64,000 nt of DNA, from positions 18,573,001 through 18,637,000 of the forward strand of contig NC_091664.1 in the NCBI RefSeq assembly GCF_042453785.1, read 5' to 3'. This DNA comes from Malus domestica (taxonomy: Eukaryota > Streptophyta > Magnoliopsida > Rosales > Rosaceae). Shown here in pieces: positions 12,603 to 25,764 of this stretch (within the stretch, counting starts at the first letter, position 1; each line of letters begins with the position of its first letter). The position numbers and the translations under genes were made by a program. The notes below the pieces were generated by a model. That model ran no database searches, was not told where the DNA came from, and saw nothing but the letters and a program-made list of their open reading frames with translations.

Positions 12603-14879
12603 TGTGATGACCCGTCCCTAATTTTCATATGTAAATTCTCCCCGAATATGTAATTTGACGATTATGCCCTTATTGGCAAGTGACGTGGACGTATTCTTAT
12701 CACTTTCATTTTATTTCTCATTATCGCATTCAAATTGTACACGCTAGTACGAGTCTGCGTATCCCATCTCTCACCTATCCCATCTCTCCTTCATTTTTAT
12801 CACCCAATTAGAAAATGGAAAAAAGGAACTCTCTCTCTCTCTCTCTTTCTTCTCTCTCTCCCGTATACTCCATCTTATCTGCAATGCCATGAACGAGCTT
12901 CAAAGCTTATAGATCAAACTCACAAACTATACCATTGTGCTCATCTCAATCCCACGATCACAACCATGTCCTTGAAATCTGGTGTATATGAGTTTTGACT
13001 CACAACTCAGATGGTTCGACTCGGCAAGTTTGATATAACGATTTTCAGGCCATTCATGGCTTAGGTAAGCCTCGAGAAACCTTTAGAACCTTCATTTCAA
13101 TTCTATGGGTTGATATTGATCTCTTGTTTATGTTTTAAATGTATGGTTTTACCCAGAAAACTCGAAAAGAAGAATTTGCATGTTTTTCATTCAAGGACCG
13201 TGACCATTGGGTCACTTTCAACCCATTTTTCTGGTCAACCTCGACCACAGCTGGAGTCCTACTAGGTACAAACTTGTTCTCTACATTCCTAACTTCAAAA
13301 TGGCTTTTGAATCACTGAGTTTGGTTAAGTAACGAGTTAGAAATCAACTCTGGAAGTTAGGAAGAAAATTCCAGTTTTCTGGAAATCTGCAACCGTGGTC
13401 ATTTGACCACTTTTAGGCCAAATTTCTAAACAACTTGAACCGTATTCGAACTTTATATGAATTAGGATCGATACATCACATTCCTATCTTTAATTTGGCC
13501 TTTGTAAGAGTGTTTTTGGTTGAGAATTGAGCTTGTTAGGAGCTTTGAAAGTTGGTCAAAAAATCTGCAAAATTGCAGAAAATCGCGAGGAAGGCGAGTA
13601 CGCCTGTACTCGCGGGAGTGTGGGGCGCGCGTGGCCAGTTTCTGCAGCCTCTTTGGGGGGCGCGTCCGGCCTCCGGCCGGTGTGTGGTCGACACGTGTGT
13701 GTCTGTGTTGTCCAGTAGATCGATTTCGTATATTTAAACCCTAGGTTTTAGCAAACTATGCGGGTTTTATTTAGGTTTCCGTTATGTGCTTTAATTAATG
13801 TTATTTTAGTTATTTCACATATAGGGGAAACTTATCCCGAGGATTTACGAGGCCAAGCTAGGTTCGGGGGCTACAACCCAGCAACGTACTTGTGAGTGGG
13901 TAGTTGTTTTATACCTATACATATTTATAGTTTCCATAAATGCGTATTTATTTCACTTTTACGCTTACATTGCCAAGTATTGTTATTGTGATATTAATTG
14001 TGATAAATGCTGCTATAAGGTTGAGATATTACTGTCATGACATTCATACATATTTGTACATGCTTATCCTGCTGCACCGGTGTTAGTACTCGCCCAGGGC
14101 CAGGGCCAGTCCTTCACGTGTATGTTCACAACGCATCGTTCGCTTGCCTTGAATCCAAGTTAGGTGCCAATCCTGTCAAGTAGATTGCATTAGGCAACTC
14201 GACTTGTATATGACCGTACTTCTGCACCAGCCTTCACATGATCGTAGTACTATAGCATATTGATTACACCCAGTCCTGTTCGTGTCAGAAATTATCTGTT
14301 TGAACTTATGTGTGTGTCAGCTTAGATGGATGAGCACTTAACTACACTTGATTATCACATGATTATATTATTGTGGCGTTAGATACATCATAACTTGGCA
14401 TATATTTGGTTACAAATCTGTTATAGTATTGTTGATTTATCGTATACATACCTATGTAGTATGTTTTAAGGAAACTATACTTGTTTTACGGTGAGGGGTT
14501 AGTATATTCAAAGATAAAGGATTTCTTATAAGCATTATTTTGCTGACCCACTCAACTTTGTTTTTTGCCCCTCCAGGACCTATATAGCTGTACTCTTTGT
14601 GGCACTTGAGGAATCTCGACAGTTGTGATATTTCCTTCTATTTATACTTATCACTGTTATGTAATAAGTGTACTTTAGTTATCTTGACTACTTTTTTGTA
14701 GTCTCACTGTCTTACGCTCTGAATAATTGTAGTGGGTTCGTCCCACAATTACACACTTTTTCACTGTTTAGTTCTAATTAGTTTCAATTTTATTCAGTTT
14801 TTGCATCACTTACCCTTATGGTTACGTCACCTCATGGTGATGGTAGCATGTTTCGACCATTCCAGGTCAGGGTGTGTCA
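12603..14879 (+). repeat. 3' LTR of the gypsy element
   Basis: It begins TGTGATGACCCG and ends GGGTGTGTCA. It is collinear with 5315-7705 apart from small indels and a deletion of roughly 130 bases near its start. A CT-rich run (12829-12859) has expanded relative to the 5' copy. Confidence 0.9.
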
Positions 14880-14933
14880 ACCTATGTTTTGATATAATAA
14901 TTTTTTTGGTTAATTTTGATGAATGTACCCATG

Positions 14934-14971
<38 letters not shown>

Positions 14972-15134
14972 AGTATATTTACATTTTAATATTTTTAGTC
15001 CCACAAATTATGGTTTTTTATTTAAAATCTCATTTATATAAACAACTAAAATTTCTAATTTTTAATTTAAAAAATATAGTAACGTACATAGAAATAAATT
15101 TTCACATTAATTTCAGGGACCTCGATCAAAAATT
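14880..15134. repeat. AT-rich GTACCCAT unit, right part, with (AC)n microsatellite
   Basis: This continues the motif of 4711-5314 (GATGAATGTACCCATG at 14919). It contains an (AC)n microsatellite of about 35 bases at 14935-14969. It ends at 15113-15134 in the inverted match of the left edge. No gene is present; 15135-15240 is AT-rich and unassigned. Confidence 0.5.
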
Positions 15135-15240
15135 AAAAATCAACAAAGTTTCAATCAAAGAATATTCATAGCTAAGGATCACATCCATTTATATTATTTA
15201 TTTTTAATTTATTTATGAGCTTTTCACAATCAAAACCGTC

Positions 15241-18200
15241 TGTGACAACCCTTCCCAAATTTTACAATTTTATAAATTTTAAAATTGTGAATTGAATAAA
15301 ATGCCCTAGAGGCGAGGACTTTGACTTCCATTGACCATCATCTAGACGAATGTATGACTTATTCTTTTGGCGTATTTGTGCATAGGCGAAAGCCGTTCGC
15401 AAGTCCGGATTATAACAGTATAGTCACGGACATTTGAATTTGGTTATTTATATTTTGGATTATAGATTAATTGAACTCTCACCTTATGGGAGAAAAGCCC
15501 AATCAGATTTATGTTGAATAAGTGACCAATCAAATTTTGAAAGGGAGAGAAAAATGACCAATTAGGAGAGGAGAGAGAAACTGAAATCTTCCCTCTCTCA
15601 TTTTGTCAACCTGTGCTCACCACCAACCTGGTTTCGACTCGGGTTTGCTCATTTTCTCCGACAATTTTCATCGGTTTTTCTGGCAAACCATGTCCAACAA
15701 ACACCTGGAATCAACTTCCTAGCCTTCCATCTACCATTTCCACTCAAAATCAAAGGAAATTTAGGTGTAGTTTGGTGAAAAACTCACCATGGGTGTCGCG
15801 GGAAACCTTACCGAGATTCACCATTTGTGAAATGATTTCATTCAATTACCACCACCATTACACTCCCCTTGAGCTCTGGAACAAAGCCCAAGCATTGGTT
15901 GGGGTGTTGGAACGGTTTTGGAGTCTAATTGAAAACACCTTTTCTAAGGTTTCTGGTGGATTTTAATGAAATTGAAGCTCTTCCTGGCCTGATTGGCCGT
16001 GGTCACAAGTATGAAAGTTACTCTACTCATTGAGATCTTCATTCTTGTAATTTTTGGTAATTTTTGGAAATAGTTGGATTTTTCGGCGAGGGGGGGGGCC
16101 GACCGCCACCCATGGCAGCGCGTGGCCAGGGGGTCGTCGATGTCATTCTTAGGCTAGATTAGATACTTTGAGTTCAGTCTTGGTAATTACATGATATAGG
16201 TTGATGGTTGGAACCTGAATTCTTTGCGATATGTTAATTGGTAAAAGTGTGAATCGACGATCCGACCGTTGGATCGTCACCAAAATTTAATATATTATAG
16301 TACATAATATTTAAGGATCATAGAAACTTACGGATTGGGAATCTAATGTACGGATCTTCCTGAATTGGATTTGTAAGTTTATAAAATAAATGTTAACCGT
16401 CACTTAGTTTTGGGCAATTGACGGAGATCCAACCGTTGGATCGTAATGAAATTTTAGTATGTTATTCTAGAAGCATAATGTGTATCTTTGGAAGTTACGG
16501 ATTGGAAATCTGATTTGTAGATCTTCCGAATCAAGTTTACAGGGTTGTAGACCCAACCGTCGATCAAAGATCGACTGTTGACTTATGGTCAATGGGTCTC
16601 AAATTATTTTAGAATGTCCTTGAGTATGTGTTTTATGTGAATTACGTATTCTATTGATAAGAGTTCTGAGGTGTGATTCAATAATTGTTCTAGGCGCCAA
16701 TCATTCGGGACATCTCGATGCACGTGCTAGATAATCGTAGCGTGGACTCCAGGTGAGTGGGTCTTTTCCTTTTATCATAGGTATATAATTGATAGTTCCA
16801 CAAACGCTTCTAAAGTGAATTATGCATGTTACCTACAATTAATTAGTGTGAACTACGAATGGCTTGATCCCTATTTAGGGTACGTAGGCAGTCTAACGAG
16901 ACGTTAGATGCATCCATACAATAAATGAGACTAAATAACTGAGGCAATAGCCTTGTTTAAGGAATTAAGTAATGTGAGGGACATTGGTGGAAAATATAAG
17001 ATTTAACCTTATGATTTGGTGGTTAAATATTGGTCATAAATCAATGTATGAAGAATCAGGAATTTAAAGTAAGGAAACGTAAGTAATGATAGTTAATTAA
17101 ACTAGTATCTAGTTGGGCTTATCATCGATAATTATCTTCGAAAATAAGTAGTTCGGGAGTAGGGCGTTACGGATTATGCATTTTATGCCATATATATATA
17201 TATATTTAGGAATACTATGTTATGGTTGAATTTTGATTGCATCATGGCATATTCATATGTATATTACCTGCACGTAATCATTGTAAATGCTTGGAAGTGC
17301 GAAGGTGAACTCAGGACACTCAGGTAAGTTCAGGTGAGTTTATGGTATTAGTTGACATGATGTGGTTATGGCATGACTATATTATGTCTTAAGCAACCCC
17401 GACACTGTCGTGCAGGTTGCTCATGAATCGTACATGTTATGTTGAGATGCATTGAGAGTTCATAAACCTGCACCTCGGTGTTAGTGCTCCCGCCCGTGGC
17501 CAGGGCACAGTCCTTCACGTAATGTTTACCTCCCGCACCTTACGCTCACATTCAATCCAAGGTAGGTGCACAATCCTGTCGTACAGACCATTATAGGTGG
17601 TTCCGACTCGTAGGTGACCCGTGATTATTCGCACAGTCTTCATGTGATCGTAGCACTTAAGCATATTTATTTACACTCAGTCTTATCGTACAGACCACTT
17701 TAGGTGGTTCTAACTCATGTGCAGGTATACTTATTGAGCTATAGATAAGTCATAGAGGTCACTAGAGGTGACTCCGACTTATAAGCTAACATATGTGATG
17801 AATATGCGATAAGCTAGCATATGTGATGAATATGTGATGAGTTAGCATATGTGATGAATATGCGATAAGCTAGCATATGTGATGAATATGTGATGAGTTA
17901 ACATATGTGATGAATATGCGATAAGCTAGCATATGTGATGAATATGCAATATGAATATGTGATGAGCTAGCATATGTGATTAATATGCGATAAGCTAGCA
18001 TATGTGATTAATATGCGATGAGCTAGCATATGTGATGAATATGCGATGAGCTAGCATGTGTGATGAATATGCGATGAGCTAGAATATGTGATGCATGTGT
18101 GATGAATATGCAATGAGCTAACATATGTGATGAATATGCGATAAGCTAGCATATGTGATGAACTAGTATATGTGATAAGATATGGGTAAGTCATACAGGT

Positions 18201-18703
18201 CACCATAGGTGACTTCGACTTGCATACTAGTATGAGTTATTAATCACATGATTATTTGATATTGCTGACAAGATGCTGTGTTATGGTATATTTATGATTT
18301 TTTTGGAAATTATACAGGTGTTGTAGCGAGGGGTTATAATGTTTCATATGGTTTCTATTAAAAAAAATTTCCAGGGCCACTCACCCTTGTCTTGTCTTCA
18401 GCCTCCAGGTTTTATTAGCTGAGCTTTCTTATCGTTGAAGATTCGTGGCGATTCTTAGTATTGGAGATTATTTGAAGGGTACGATTCTTAATTCACTCTT
18501 CTGTACTTACTTATGCTCTTACGTTACGTGTGAAGTGGGTTCATTCCTGCTCACCAGTGCACTCTGGTATTTAGGCACTTTTAGGTTTAAATTTATTCAC
18601 ATTTTTCCACATCATCACACTTTATGGCTTTGTCACCTTCCAGGTGTCGGCCAACATAGCTCGATTCGAAGTCCTAGTGGACATTCCGGGTCGGGGTGTG
18701 TCA
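15241..18703 (+). mobile_element. Solo LTR of a Ty3/gypsy element, 3463 bp
   Basis: It starts TGTGACAACCC, ends GGGTGTGTCA, and is flanked by CCGTC on both sides (15236-15240 and 18704-18708), a perfect 5-bp target duplication. There is no internal coding domain, so this is one LTR left after LTR-LTR recombination. Segments such as the CACCTCGGTGTTAGTGCTC stretch (17471 on) resemble the LTR of the element at 5315, so the families are related. A frame of 117 codons at 15613-15966 lies inside the LTR and has no recognisable domain. Perfect palindromic pieces (GACGATCC...GGATCGTC at 16257-16279) are present. Confidence 0.9.
17782..18178 (+). repeat. 28-bp minisatellite inside the solo LTR
   Basis: About 14 degenerate copies of a 28-base unit made of GATGAATATGCGATAAGC followed by TAGCATATGT. 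Some copies carry GATGAGCT or a shortened unit. The repeat ends before the 3' part of the LTR. Confidence 0.9.
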
Positions 18704-18708
18704 CCGTC

Positions 18709-19778
18709 ACCATCCCATACAGCAGTAAGTTGCGAGGTACTGATATTGATCTGTTAGGTTGGAACATTAATGTTAGTAGGTAGAGTACTACCACATATGC
18801 TTTACTTTTTCTGAAATAAAACGGTAGTTGTTTTATTAGAACATTAGAAAAAAAATACAAATTTATAAAAAAAAAAAAAAAAAAAAAGTATCCTGAACAG
18901 AACTGGAAGGGTCATCAAAATAATTTAATTTTTTAAAAAAAAGAAAAGAAAAGAAGGATATATTGATGTTTTTTGGATCATTCAAAGAAAATACAAAGGT
19001 GTCAATTGAGTACATTGCTCCAGTGACCAAGAAAATGATTTGAAATGAATTTGCTCAAATAGACAACTATTGTAAACTCTAATACCATATGTATGAAAAC
19101 TATAAATGTCGCCCATACTAATATGTTACAAAATGATAGACGCAAGAAATGTGTATCGACAACTACATCACCGAATGTCGAGGACATAATGTTATTGACC
19201 AGGAGCGCAACAAGACCACATAAATCCTCATTAGTAGAGCAAACCACATAACTCATTGCTCAAGGCGAAGGCCATATCCAATTATCGCTGTAGCGTGACC
19301 ACAAGACGATGAAACTAAGGACCCACCAATCAGTACATCAACCCACGACTACATGCAACCTCATTGCCCAACCAAATATAAAGCTCAACACGGTGAAAAC
19401 GCCATATCTGACACGCCTAAGACTGCAAAACCAAAATAGTTGGTCACCAAAGATGGTGTAAGCACTAAATCCCAATGCTCATAAAGCGCAGCCATGAATA
19501 TCAGTCACCAAGGTGGTCAGCCATCACATCAGTGAAACAAGGCCACAGGGCCACCATGTTAGAACACCTAAGATGATGGAGAGGAAATATATTGTCACCC
19601 AAGGCGGCGCAAACACCAGTTCTTGTTGCCTAGGTCGACACAACATCCAAATCTGGCCACCCAAAGGCGGTCAGCCATTCGATCTAAGGCTATAAGGCTA
19701 TGCAACTACCAAAACAGATTGATGAGGTTGATGCCACTATGGTTTTAAATAGATAGAGGTAGATTCAACCTACAAAGA
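18709..19778. other. No gene seen; AT-rich and degenerate sequence
   Basis: There is a poly-A run at 18865-18887 and a purine-rich stretch to 18960. From 19260 to 19700 lies GC-richer sequence in which GG(T/C)GGTCAGCCAT occurs twice (about 19512 and 19667), probably an old repeat. The short open frames on both strands show no domain. Confidence 0.4.
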
Positions 19779-19799
19779 ACTAGTAGAAAAAACAGCTTG

Positions 19800-20160
19800 C
19801 ATGTTGAAACAAATTTCGTCGCACAAGAGCACCTTGCATGACAAACACAAAATGTAGTCGTGCAAAACAGAGAGGAAAGAAAATAAAATTGCGTGCCCAA
19901 AATGTTCATCGCGCAAGACAACTTTACGTGACAAAAAGGCCTTGTCGTCACGGAAAATCAACAAGAAAAATGCACGGGAGATTAATTTGGCACGAGTTGT
20001 CACGAGAATCTTGCGCGACGAAAACTAGACTTTGCTCGACAAAGATTTCGTCACGCAAAGTGTTCTGAAGATATAGTCTGACTGCTCAGGCAAGCATTAA
20101 ATGCTAACATTTATAGCAGGCAGTTATGAGAACCTTGCGCGATGAACCATTGATCATGGA
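19800..20160. repeat. Left subterminal repeat block
   Basis: Repeated TTTCGTCGCACAAG, TCGCGCAAGACA, CTTGCGCGACGAAAA and TTTCGTCACGCAAAG motifs in alternating orientation, the usual arrangement of CACTA transposase-binding subterminal repeats. Confidence 0.65.
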
Positions 20161-20226
20161 AAGTGTGTGCAGTTTTATATAAACACGGTTTCAGAATTAT
20201 ATTTTGCAAAGGTTTTATTTCAAACG

Positions 20227-20844
20227 ATGGCCGATTCAGTTTCAGAGTCAACGGAAGGTTTGGATGGAGAAGGCTCTCGTAAAGGGAAAGGTAAAAATAA
20301 ATTATTTTTGACTTAATTGTTTTACAATTGATATGGTTGAAATTGTTGTTTTAATAGGATATTACGTTTTTAATATTTGTGGTAGGAAAAAAAATGAAGA
20401 AAGCTCTGGTGACATTAGAGAAATACCGATGTAAGCGTTTGTCCTCGTTTGTTCACAAAAGTTCGGTTGAAGCGTACGCCGAACTTAATTATGATATAAG
20501 GAGATTGGTGCGGGAGAAGTGTTCTATCGAATTTAACACTTGGAAAATGGTGCCCGTGGACGTGAAGAACTTGATGGTGCAGCAATTATCGATAAGTTTA
20601 TATTATAGAATTTGTAATTGTTTTTGTTTAAAAATAATTTGTTTGCCATATTTAATTTAATTTTCTTGCCATTACAGGTTGTTTGGGATGTTGATGAAAC
20701 TGATGAGAAGCAGCGGAAGTATGTGGATGAGCTAATGAAGAAGAAGTTTTCGGAGTGGAAGTTCGATGTACAACGGGCTGCAGATCGTGCACAAGTTGAT
20801 AATGCCGTTGTCGATGCACATGCTGATGACACAGAGGAAGATTG
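20227..20844 (+). pseudogene. Short TNP1-like (Ptta/En-Spm) gene with a doubtful splice donor
   Basis: Three exons can be drawn: 20227 to about 20291 (start MADSVSES), about 20384-20587, and 20679-20844 (ending DDTEED, stop). The protein would be about 145 aa. Its middle (FNTWKMVPVDVKNLM, then VDETDEKQRKYVDELMKKKF) matches the pattern of the plant transposase Ptta/En/Spm domain also seen in the genes at 28260 and 52199. The first intron has GT-AG. The second would need a donor where the sequence reads ATAAGT (20588) instead of GTAAGT, which keeps the frame but is non-canonical. The usual family member is far longer, so this is a fragment, or a short DNA-binding derivative if the AT-AG intron is spliced. 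Confidence 0.5.
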
Positions 20845-21073
20845 ACCAAATTTGAATTTTTTTTTATGAAATAAAATTTATTTAAACGTTATGTATTTGA
20901 ACTTTATGTTGGAGCTTATTTTAAAAATTTCTATGACATGCATGGAGTTAATAAATTAGTTTTAATAAATATTTTGGTAGTATATAAGTTGGTTTGATAA
21001 TTTTAATTGGATAAATTTTTTTTTACATCAATAAGAAATCAAACGGAAAAAACAGAAAAAAATAAATAAATAA

Positions 21074-21195
21074 TGCTTTGCGCGACGAATCTTGTATTTG
21101 TTTCTCAAATGAATTACATTATTAAAGATATAAATAAAACGGGGAAAAATACTTGTGCGACGAATTATATATTCGTTGCGCAAAGTGTTCATCCC
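21074..21195. repeat. Internal subterminal-type repeat block
   Basis: CTTTGCGCGACGAATC and a hairpin (CTTGTGCGACGAAT ... ATTCGTTGCGCAAAG) lie between the short TNP1-like gene and the TNP2 remnant. Confidence 0.55.
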
Positions 21196-22048
21196 AAAAT
21201 TGATCTTTATAACCTGACGTTATAAGTTGCAGAAGGAGAAAACTGAGAAAATTGTAGTTTTCTCCCCTGCAAATTATTGTTCTGGTTTTCTTTAATTCAA
21301 GATCCGTTCGTCCCATTTTCTTTCAATTTCTTCCTTTAAAACTTCATTCATCTAAATCGCTAGGTTCATCAAGGTATTTCGTTGTGTTTGGTAAGGGTTT
21401 TTGTTATTTCCATTTAAAATTTTCAATGTGAATTCATATTAAGACGGTAAAATTTGTTGTGTATAGGATTATTGTGTGTGACTAGCACTCGGTGGATAAC
21501 GATTTGGAAGGTATTTTCTTCATTTTATTTAAAAAAAAATATGAAATAGTTAAAGTATATTGAAAATATGTTGTTTTTTTAATGTACAAATATGTGTTGT
21601 GATGTACGGAGTTAATTGAAATTAACTTCGTACTTGGTTTTTTTAGTAAAACTTAGTTTCCCGTTTGAGGATTAGTTTGATGTTGCGCATTGATGCAAAA
21701 GCATGACTGCGGTCCAATGGATTCTTGAATTGTCCCATTATTTGGACAGTTTGCGAATGCAAAGTTATGCCGCGTAGTTTACGGTTAAAGGATTAGGTTT
21801 TGGTCGTGGGAATTTCGGTGGCATCTCTGTACGTTCTTTAGGTGGCACGTAGGTATTTCATATCTATGTTGTGCACTTGAAGAACTGTACAGAGATGCTG
21901 TCGAAATATGTCCTCGTCAAAATCTAATCTTAAGTAGCCATAAATTACGTGCCATAATTTTGCATTCCTGAATGGGATAGGACATAAATTTGTCCATGTT
22001 GTTGTGATTGTTGTACTGTTATTATGGTTGCAGGAATCATGGACATAA

Positions 22049-25000
22049 CGTGGATGCATAACCCGAACAAATGCGCGAACGAATACTTGAACTGAATCGA
22101 GGATTTTATTAACTTTGCAAGTATAGACAACCCGGGTGCAACTAGAATCTGATGTCCTTATAGGAGGTGTAACAACACGTTCATGGAAACTTATGAAAAT
22201 GTTCGATTTCATTTAGTAAGGAATGGAATGGTATAGACTTATAATATTTGGAACCATCACAGGGAATAATTACATAATGCTTCGTCTTCAAACGTGACAA
22301 CAGTGGCCAATGTTGAACCTAATTATATGGACCCTAATGAACAAGTCATGGAAATCTTAAATGATGTTTTTCCATTTGCGTCGACAAATACCAATCATGA
22401 AGTGGAAGATGACGTGCCAACACCAATGGATATGGGAGAATTTGAAGAACATGAAAAATTATTAAAAAAATGCCAATCAAGAGTTATACCCAAGGTGTGA
22501 TGGATTTTCCGTTCTCACAGCTATTGTGGAACTGATGCATGGGAAAATAAAGTATCGTATGTCGAACTAGTGTTTTGATTATTTTTTAGGGGTTTTCAAG
22601 AGAATGCTGCCAAAGAACAATTGTTTGATGAACCGTAGAAACGTTCAAAAGGTGTTGAATGGTCTCGGATTGGGTTATGAAAAAATTCATGCTTGCAAAA
22701 ACAATTGTTTATTTTTATGTAAGGAGAATAAAATGTTGGATAAATATCCTGTATGTAATGAGTCGAGGTTCAAAATGACATATCATAATAGATCAATGAA
22801 GATCGTACAAAAAGTCATGTGTTATTTACTTTTGAAACTTAGGTTGCAACGGTTGTATATGTTAACGCACACTACCACGGATATGAGATGGCATAAGGAA
22901 AAGTGGGATGATGACGATGTCTTGAGGCATCCTACAGATGGAGAGGCATGGAAAAATTTCGATCAAATGTTCCCTGATTTTGCTGCTGATTCTCATAACG
23001 TTAGATTGGGACTTGCCACTGACGGATTTAATCTATTTGGGGTTTTAAACCAACACCACAGTACTTGGCCGATTTTCGTATTTTCGTATAATTTGCCGCC
23101 ATGGAAATGTATGAAAAAAGAATACATGATAATGACTCTATTGATAACTAAGGATCCTGGTAAGTCAATCGATGTATACTTACGGTCGTTGGTGGATGAG
23201 CTAAAAGATTTATGGACACATGGTGTGTGCACATACGATAAGTATGTTGGCAAGATGTTCACTTTGCGGGCTGCAGTAATGTGGATTGTGAACAATTTTC
23301 CCGCATATGCAATGGTTTCCAGGTGGAGCACTAGGGTTATATGGCATGCCCTGTATGCAAGGAAGACGTAACATCTAGTTGGCACACCGGAAAAGTTTGT
23401 TACCTTGGTCATTGAAGATGGTTGCCTTGGGACCATGAGTGGCGAAAGAAGGATAAATAGTTTGACAAGGAGAAAGAGCATCGCCTCAGACCCAGAGAAT
23501 GGCTCGATGATCAAATTTTGGAACAGCTTAACCGTTTGGATTTTTCTTCTTTCGGGACCAATGTCAGTAGGACTAGACCACATATGAATTGGACGCACAA
23601 GTCTATGTTTTTTGAGCTCCCATATTGGTCCAAACTAAAATTGAGACACAATCTCGAGGGCAAGAAAATTCTAGATATTTAGGGCAATATTCACAACCCG
23701 TATTGGTCAGTACGATAAGCATGTTGAGAAAATTGTATTTGACACATTGGTCAGCACAATTCTAGATATTGAGGGCAAGACAAATGACACGATCAAAGCT
23801 TGTTTTGATTTGGAATGAATGGGAATACGATGGGGTTTATGATTGAATAGGGATAATGATAAAACCAGAAGGGATCTTGCATTTTTTTCAATGAAACTAA
23901 ATCACAAGAAAGAATTTTTAAAGTTTTTATCGTCTGTAAAGTTTTCCGATGGGTATGCTTCAAATATCGCGTGTTACGTGAATGTTGACGGGGGTAAATT
24001 AGCTGGCCTAAAGAGTCATGACTGCCATATGGTTCTGTAACGCCTACTTCGTGTGAGTATTCGACATCTTTTGCTAGCCGATGTAGTGAAACCAATCATG
24101 TTGTTGTCCAGGTTTTTTTTTCGCAATTGACGTCAAGAACGTCGTGAAAAACGAATGTTAATTAGTTGCGCCATGACATTGTGTGAGTTCTATGCAAGTT
24201 TGAGATGATATTTCCTCCAGCTTTCTTCACAAGTATGATACACGTGATGGTTCACTTACTAGATGAGGCTTTGCTTACTGAACTAGTCAACTTTCGATGG
24301 ATGTATCCAATAGAAAGGTATATATTCCTCATCTTTTTATTAATCAATATTAAATATATTAAAATTAGTAATATGTGTATTGTATCATTTTATTTTGGCA
24401 GGCTTCTTGGAGACTTGAAGAAAAGTGTACGAAACAAAGCGAAGCCCGAATGATCCATTATACAAGCTTGGGTGGCATATGAGGTGCTTACATTTTGTGG
24501 AATGTATTTAAAGGATGTTGAGACAACTTTTAATCGTCCTCCTTGCAATAATGAAGGGGGTGTGAGAAAGGAGAAACTTTCAGTTTTTACCAAAACACTC
24601 GACCATTCGGAGATCCGATTTATGGCGAGTCATTGTCCAAGAAGGACACGGAGGTAGCACATTGGTTTGTACTCAACAATTGTGACAAGACACTGTCATA
24701 CCTAGACGAGCATGAAAATATGATGAAGTAGGCACATCCTTCACATTTGTATGCCAAGAAACACCGTGAATTGTTTCAGCAGTGGTTTCTTGAATATGTA
24801 AGTTTGAAGTGTTTTGTATTGGACATATATATTGTACCAATTAATTTGCTCAAAGTAAAAAATTTAAATGGTTCTCTAATATTAGGTGAATCAATTGAAT
24901 GCATCAAATTCCCTTGCGTACAGTGAAGAGTTATATAACTTGGCGTTCAGACCGATTCGAGTTAAATTGTACTTGGGTTACCATGTCAACGGCGTCAAGT

Positions 25001-25612
25001 TCTTAGTGGGTGCACAAGATAACAAGTTGTGTACGCAAAACAGCAGTGTTCATGTCCCCGAGGAAGACGAAGTACAGACATTGAATTCTATGGCAAACTA
25101 ATAAGTTTCGTGCAATTGCTTTACAAAGACTGGTGCCAAGTGATCCTATTTAAGTGTCGATGGTTTGATACAAACCCAAATAGGCATGGAAGTGTGAAAA
25201 GAGATCATGGATTACTATCAGTGAAAAGAGATCTAGATGACCCTAAAGCCGGGAGGGGTTGGAAAGTAGTTCAGAAGATGGATCATAGGAACGTGTATGC
25301 TATACTAGAACAAGACCATACTGACAACGACATCGATAATGTTGCTGACCAACGTCTTGAATATTCAATGGAGAGTGGTGCGGAAACACTCCGAGATACT
25401 AATTTTATCCAAGAACCATTTCAGATAGAAAGAGTATCTTCAATTGAAATACCAATTCAGTCGATCACAACTGACCTCAGTAATCTTCCATGATATGATG
25501 GTCCAATGCGCACAAACGACGATGGTGACGTACCTATCGATAATGAGGAATGAGACACTGAAAATGATGATAGCGACGAAAGTGAAAGTTATTATAGTTT
25601 AGATGAAGATTA
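22049..25612 (+). pseudogene. tnp2: TNP2-like CACTA transposase, broken
   Basis: The transposase-associated domain is at 22049-22270, with stops. The TNP2 core at about 22604-23371 shows GYEKIHACKNNC, LRHPTDGEAWKNFDQMFPDF, LATDGFN (first acidic residue), FSYNLPPWKCMKKEY and SIDVYLRSLVDELKDLW. The next segment (23590-24040) contains ELPYWSKLKLRHN and LKSHDCHMVL, then WMYPIERY at 24297. A DUF4216-like C-terminus lies at about 24885-25490 (YHVNGVKF; ILFKCRWFDTNPNRHG) with an acidic tail. Stops, frame changes and missing segments (for example around 23372-23860) make it non-functional. Compare the intact relative at 48287-51713. Confidence 0.85.
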
Positions 25613-25764
25613 AGGCAATGGTTAATGCGTTATATAGAGTGAAGGAAAAAATGGTATGAATGATTCCCATTTTATATGTGAATTACTTTGTAAATACATT
25701 TGTTTTATTTGTATTTTATAATAAATTGTAAACAAAATAAAAAATAAACTATTTTAAAACATAA

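Larger units (their letters stand above)
5315..14879 (+). mobile_element. Degenerate Ty3/gypsy retrotransposon, chromovirus-like
   Basis: A full-length but inactive element: 5' LTR 5315-7705, PBS 7709-7720, gag 7784-8990, protease/RT/RNase H/integrase 9160-12540, polypurine tract 12591-12601 and 3' LTR 12603-14879. It is flanked by ACCCA (5310-5314) and ACCTA (14880-14884), a 5-bp duplication with one mismatch. The domain order PR-RT-RH-INT with chromodomain-like sequence after the integrase places it among chromoviruses, probably the Tekay/Del group. About 5 of the first 100 LTR bases differ between the two LTRs, and many stops interrupt the coding region, so the insertion is not recent. Confidence 0.9.

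Noticed and set aside
17782..18178. CRISPR-like array
   Set aside because: Units are contiguous degenerate 28-base repeats without spacers, inside a plant LTR.
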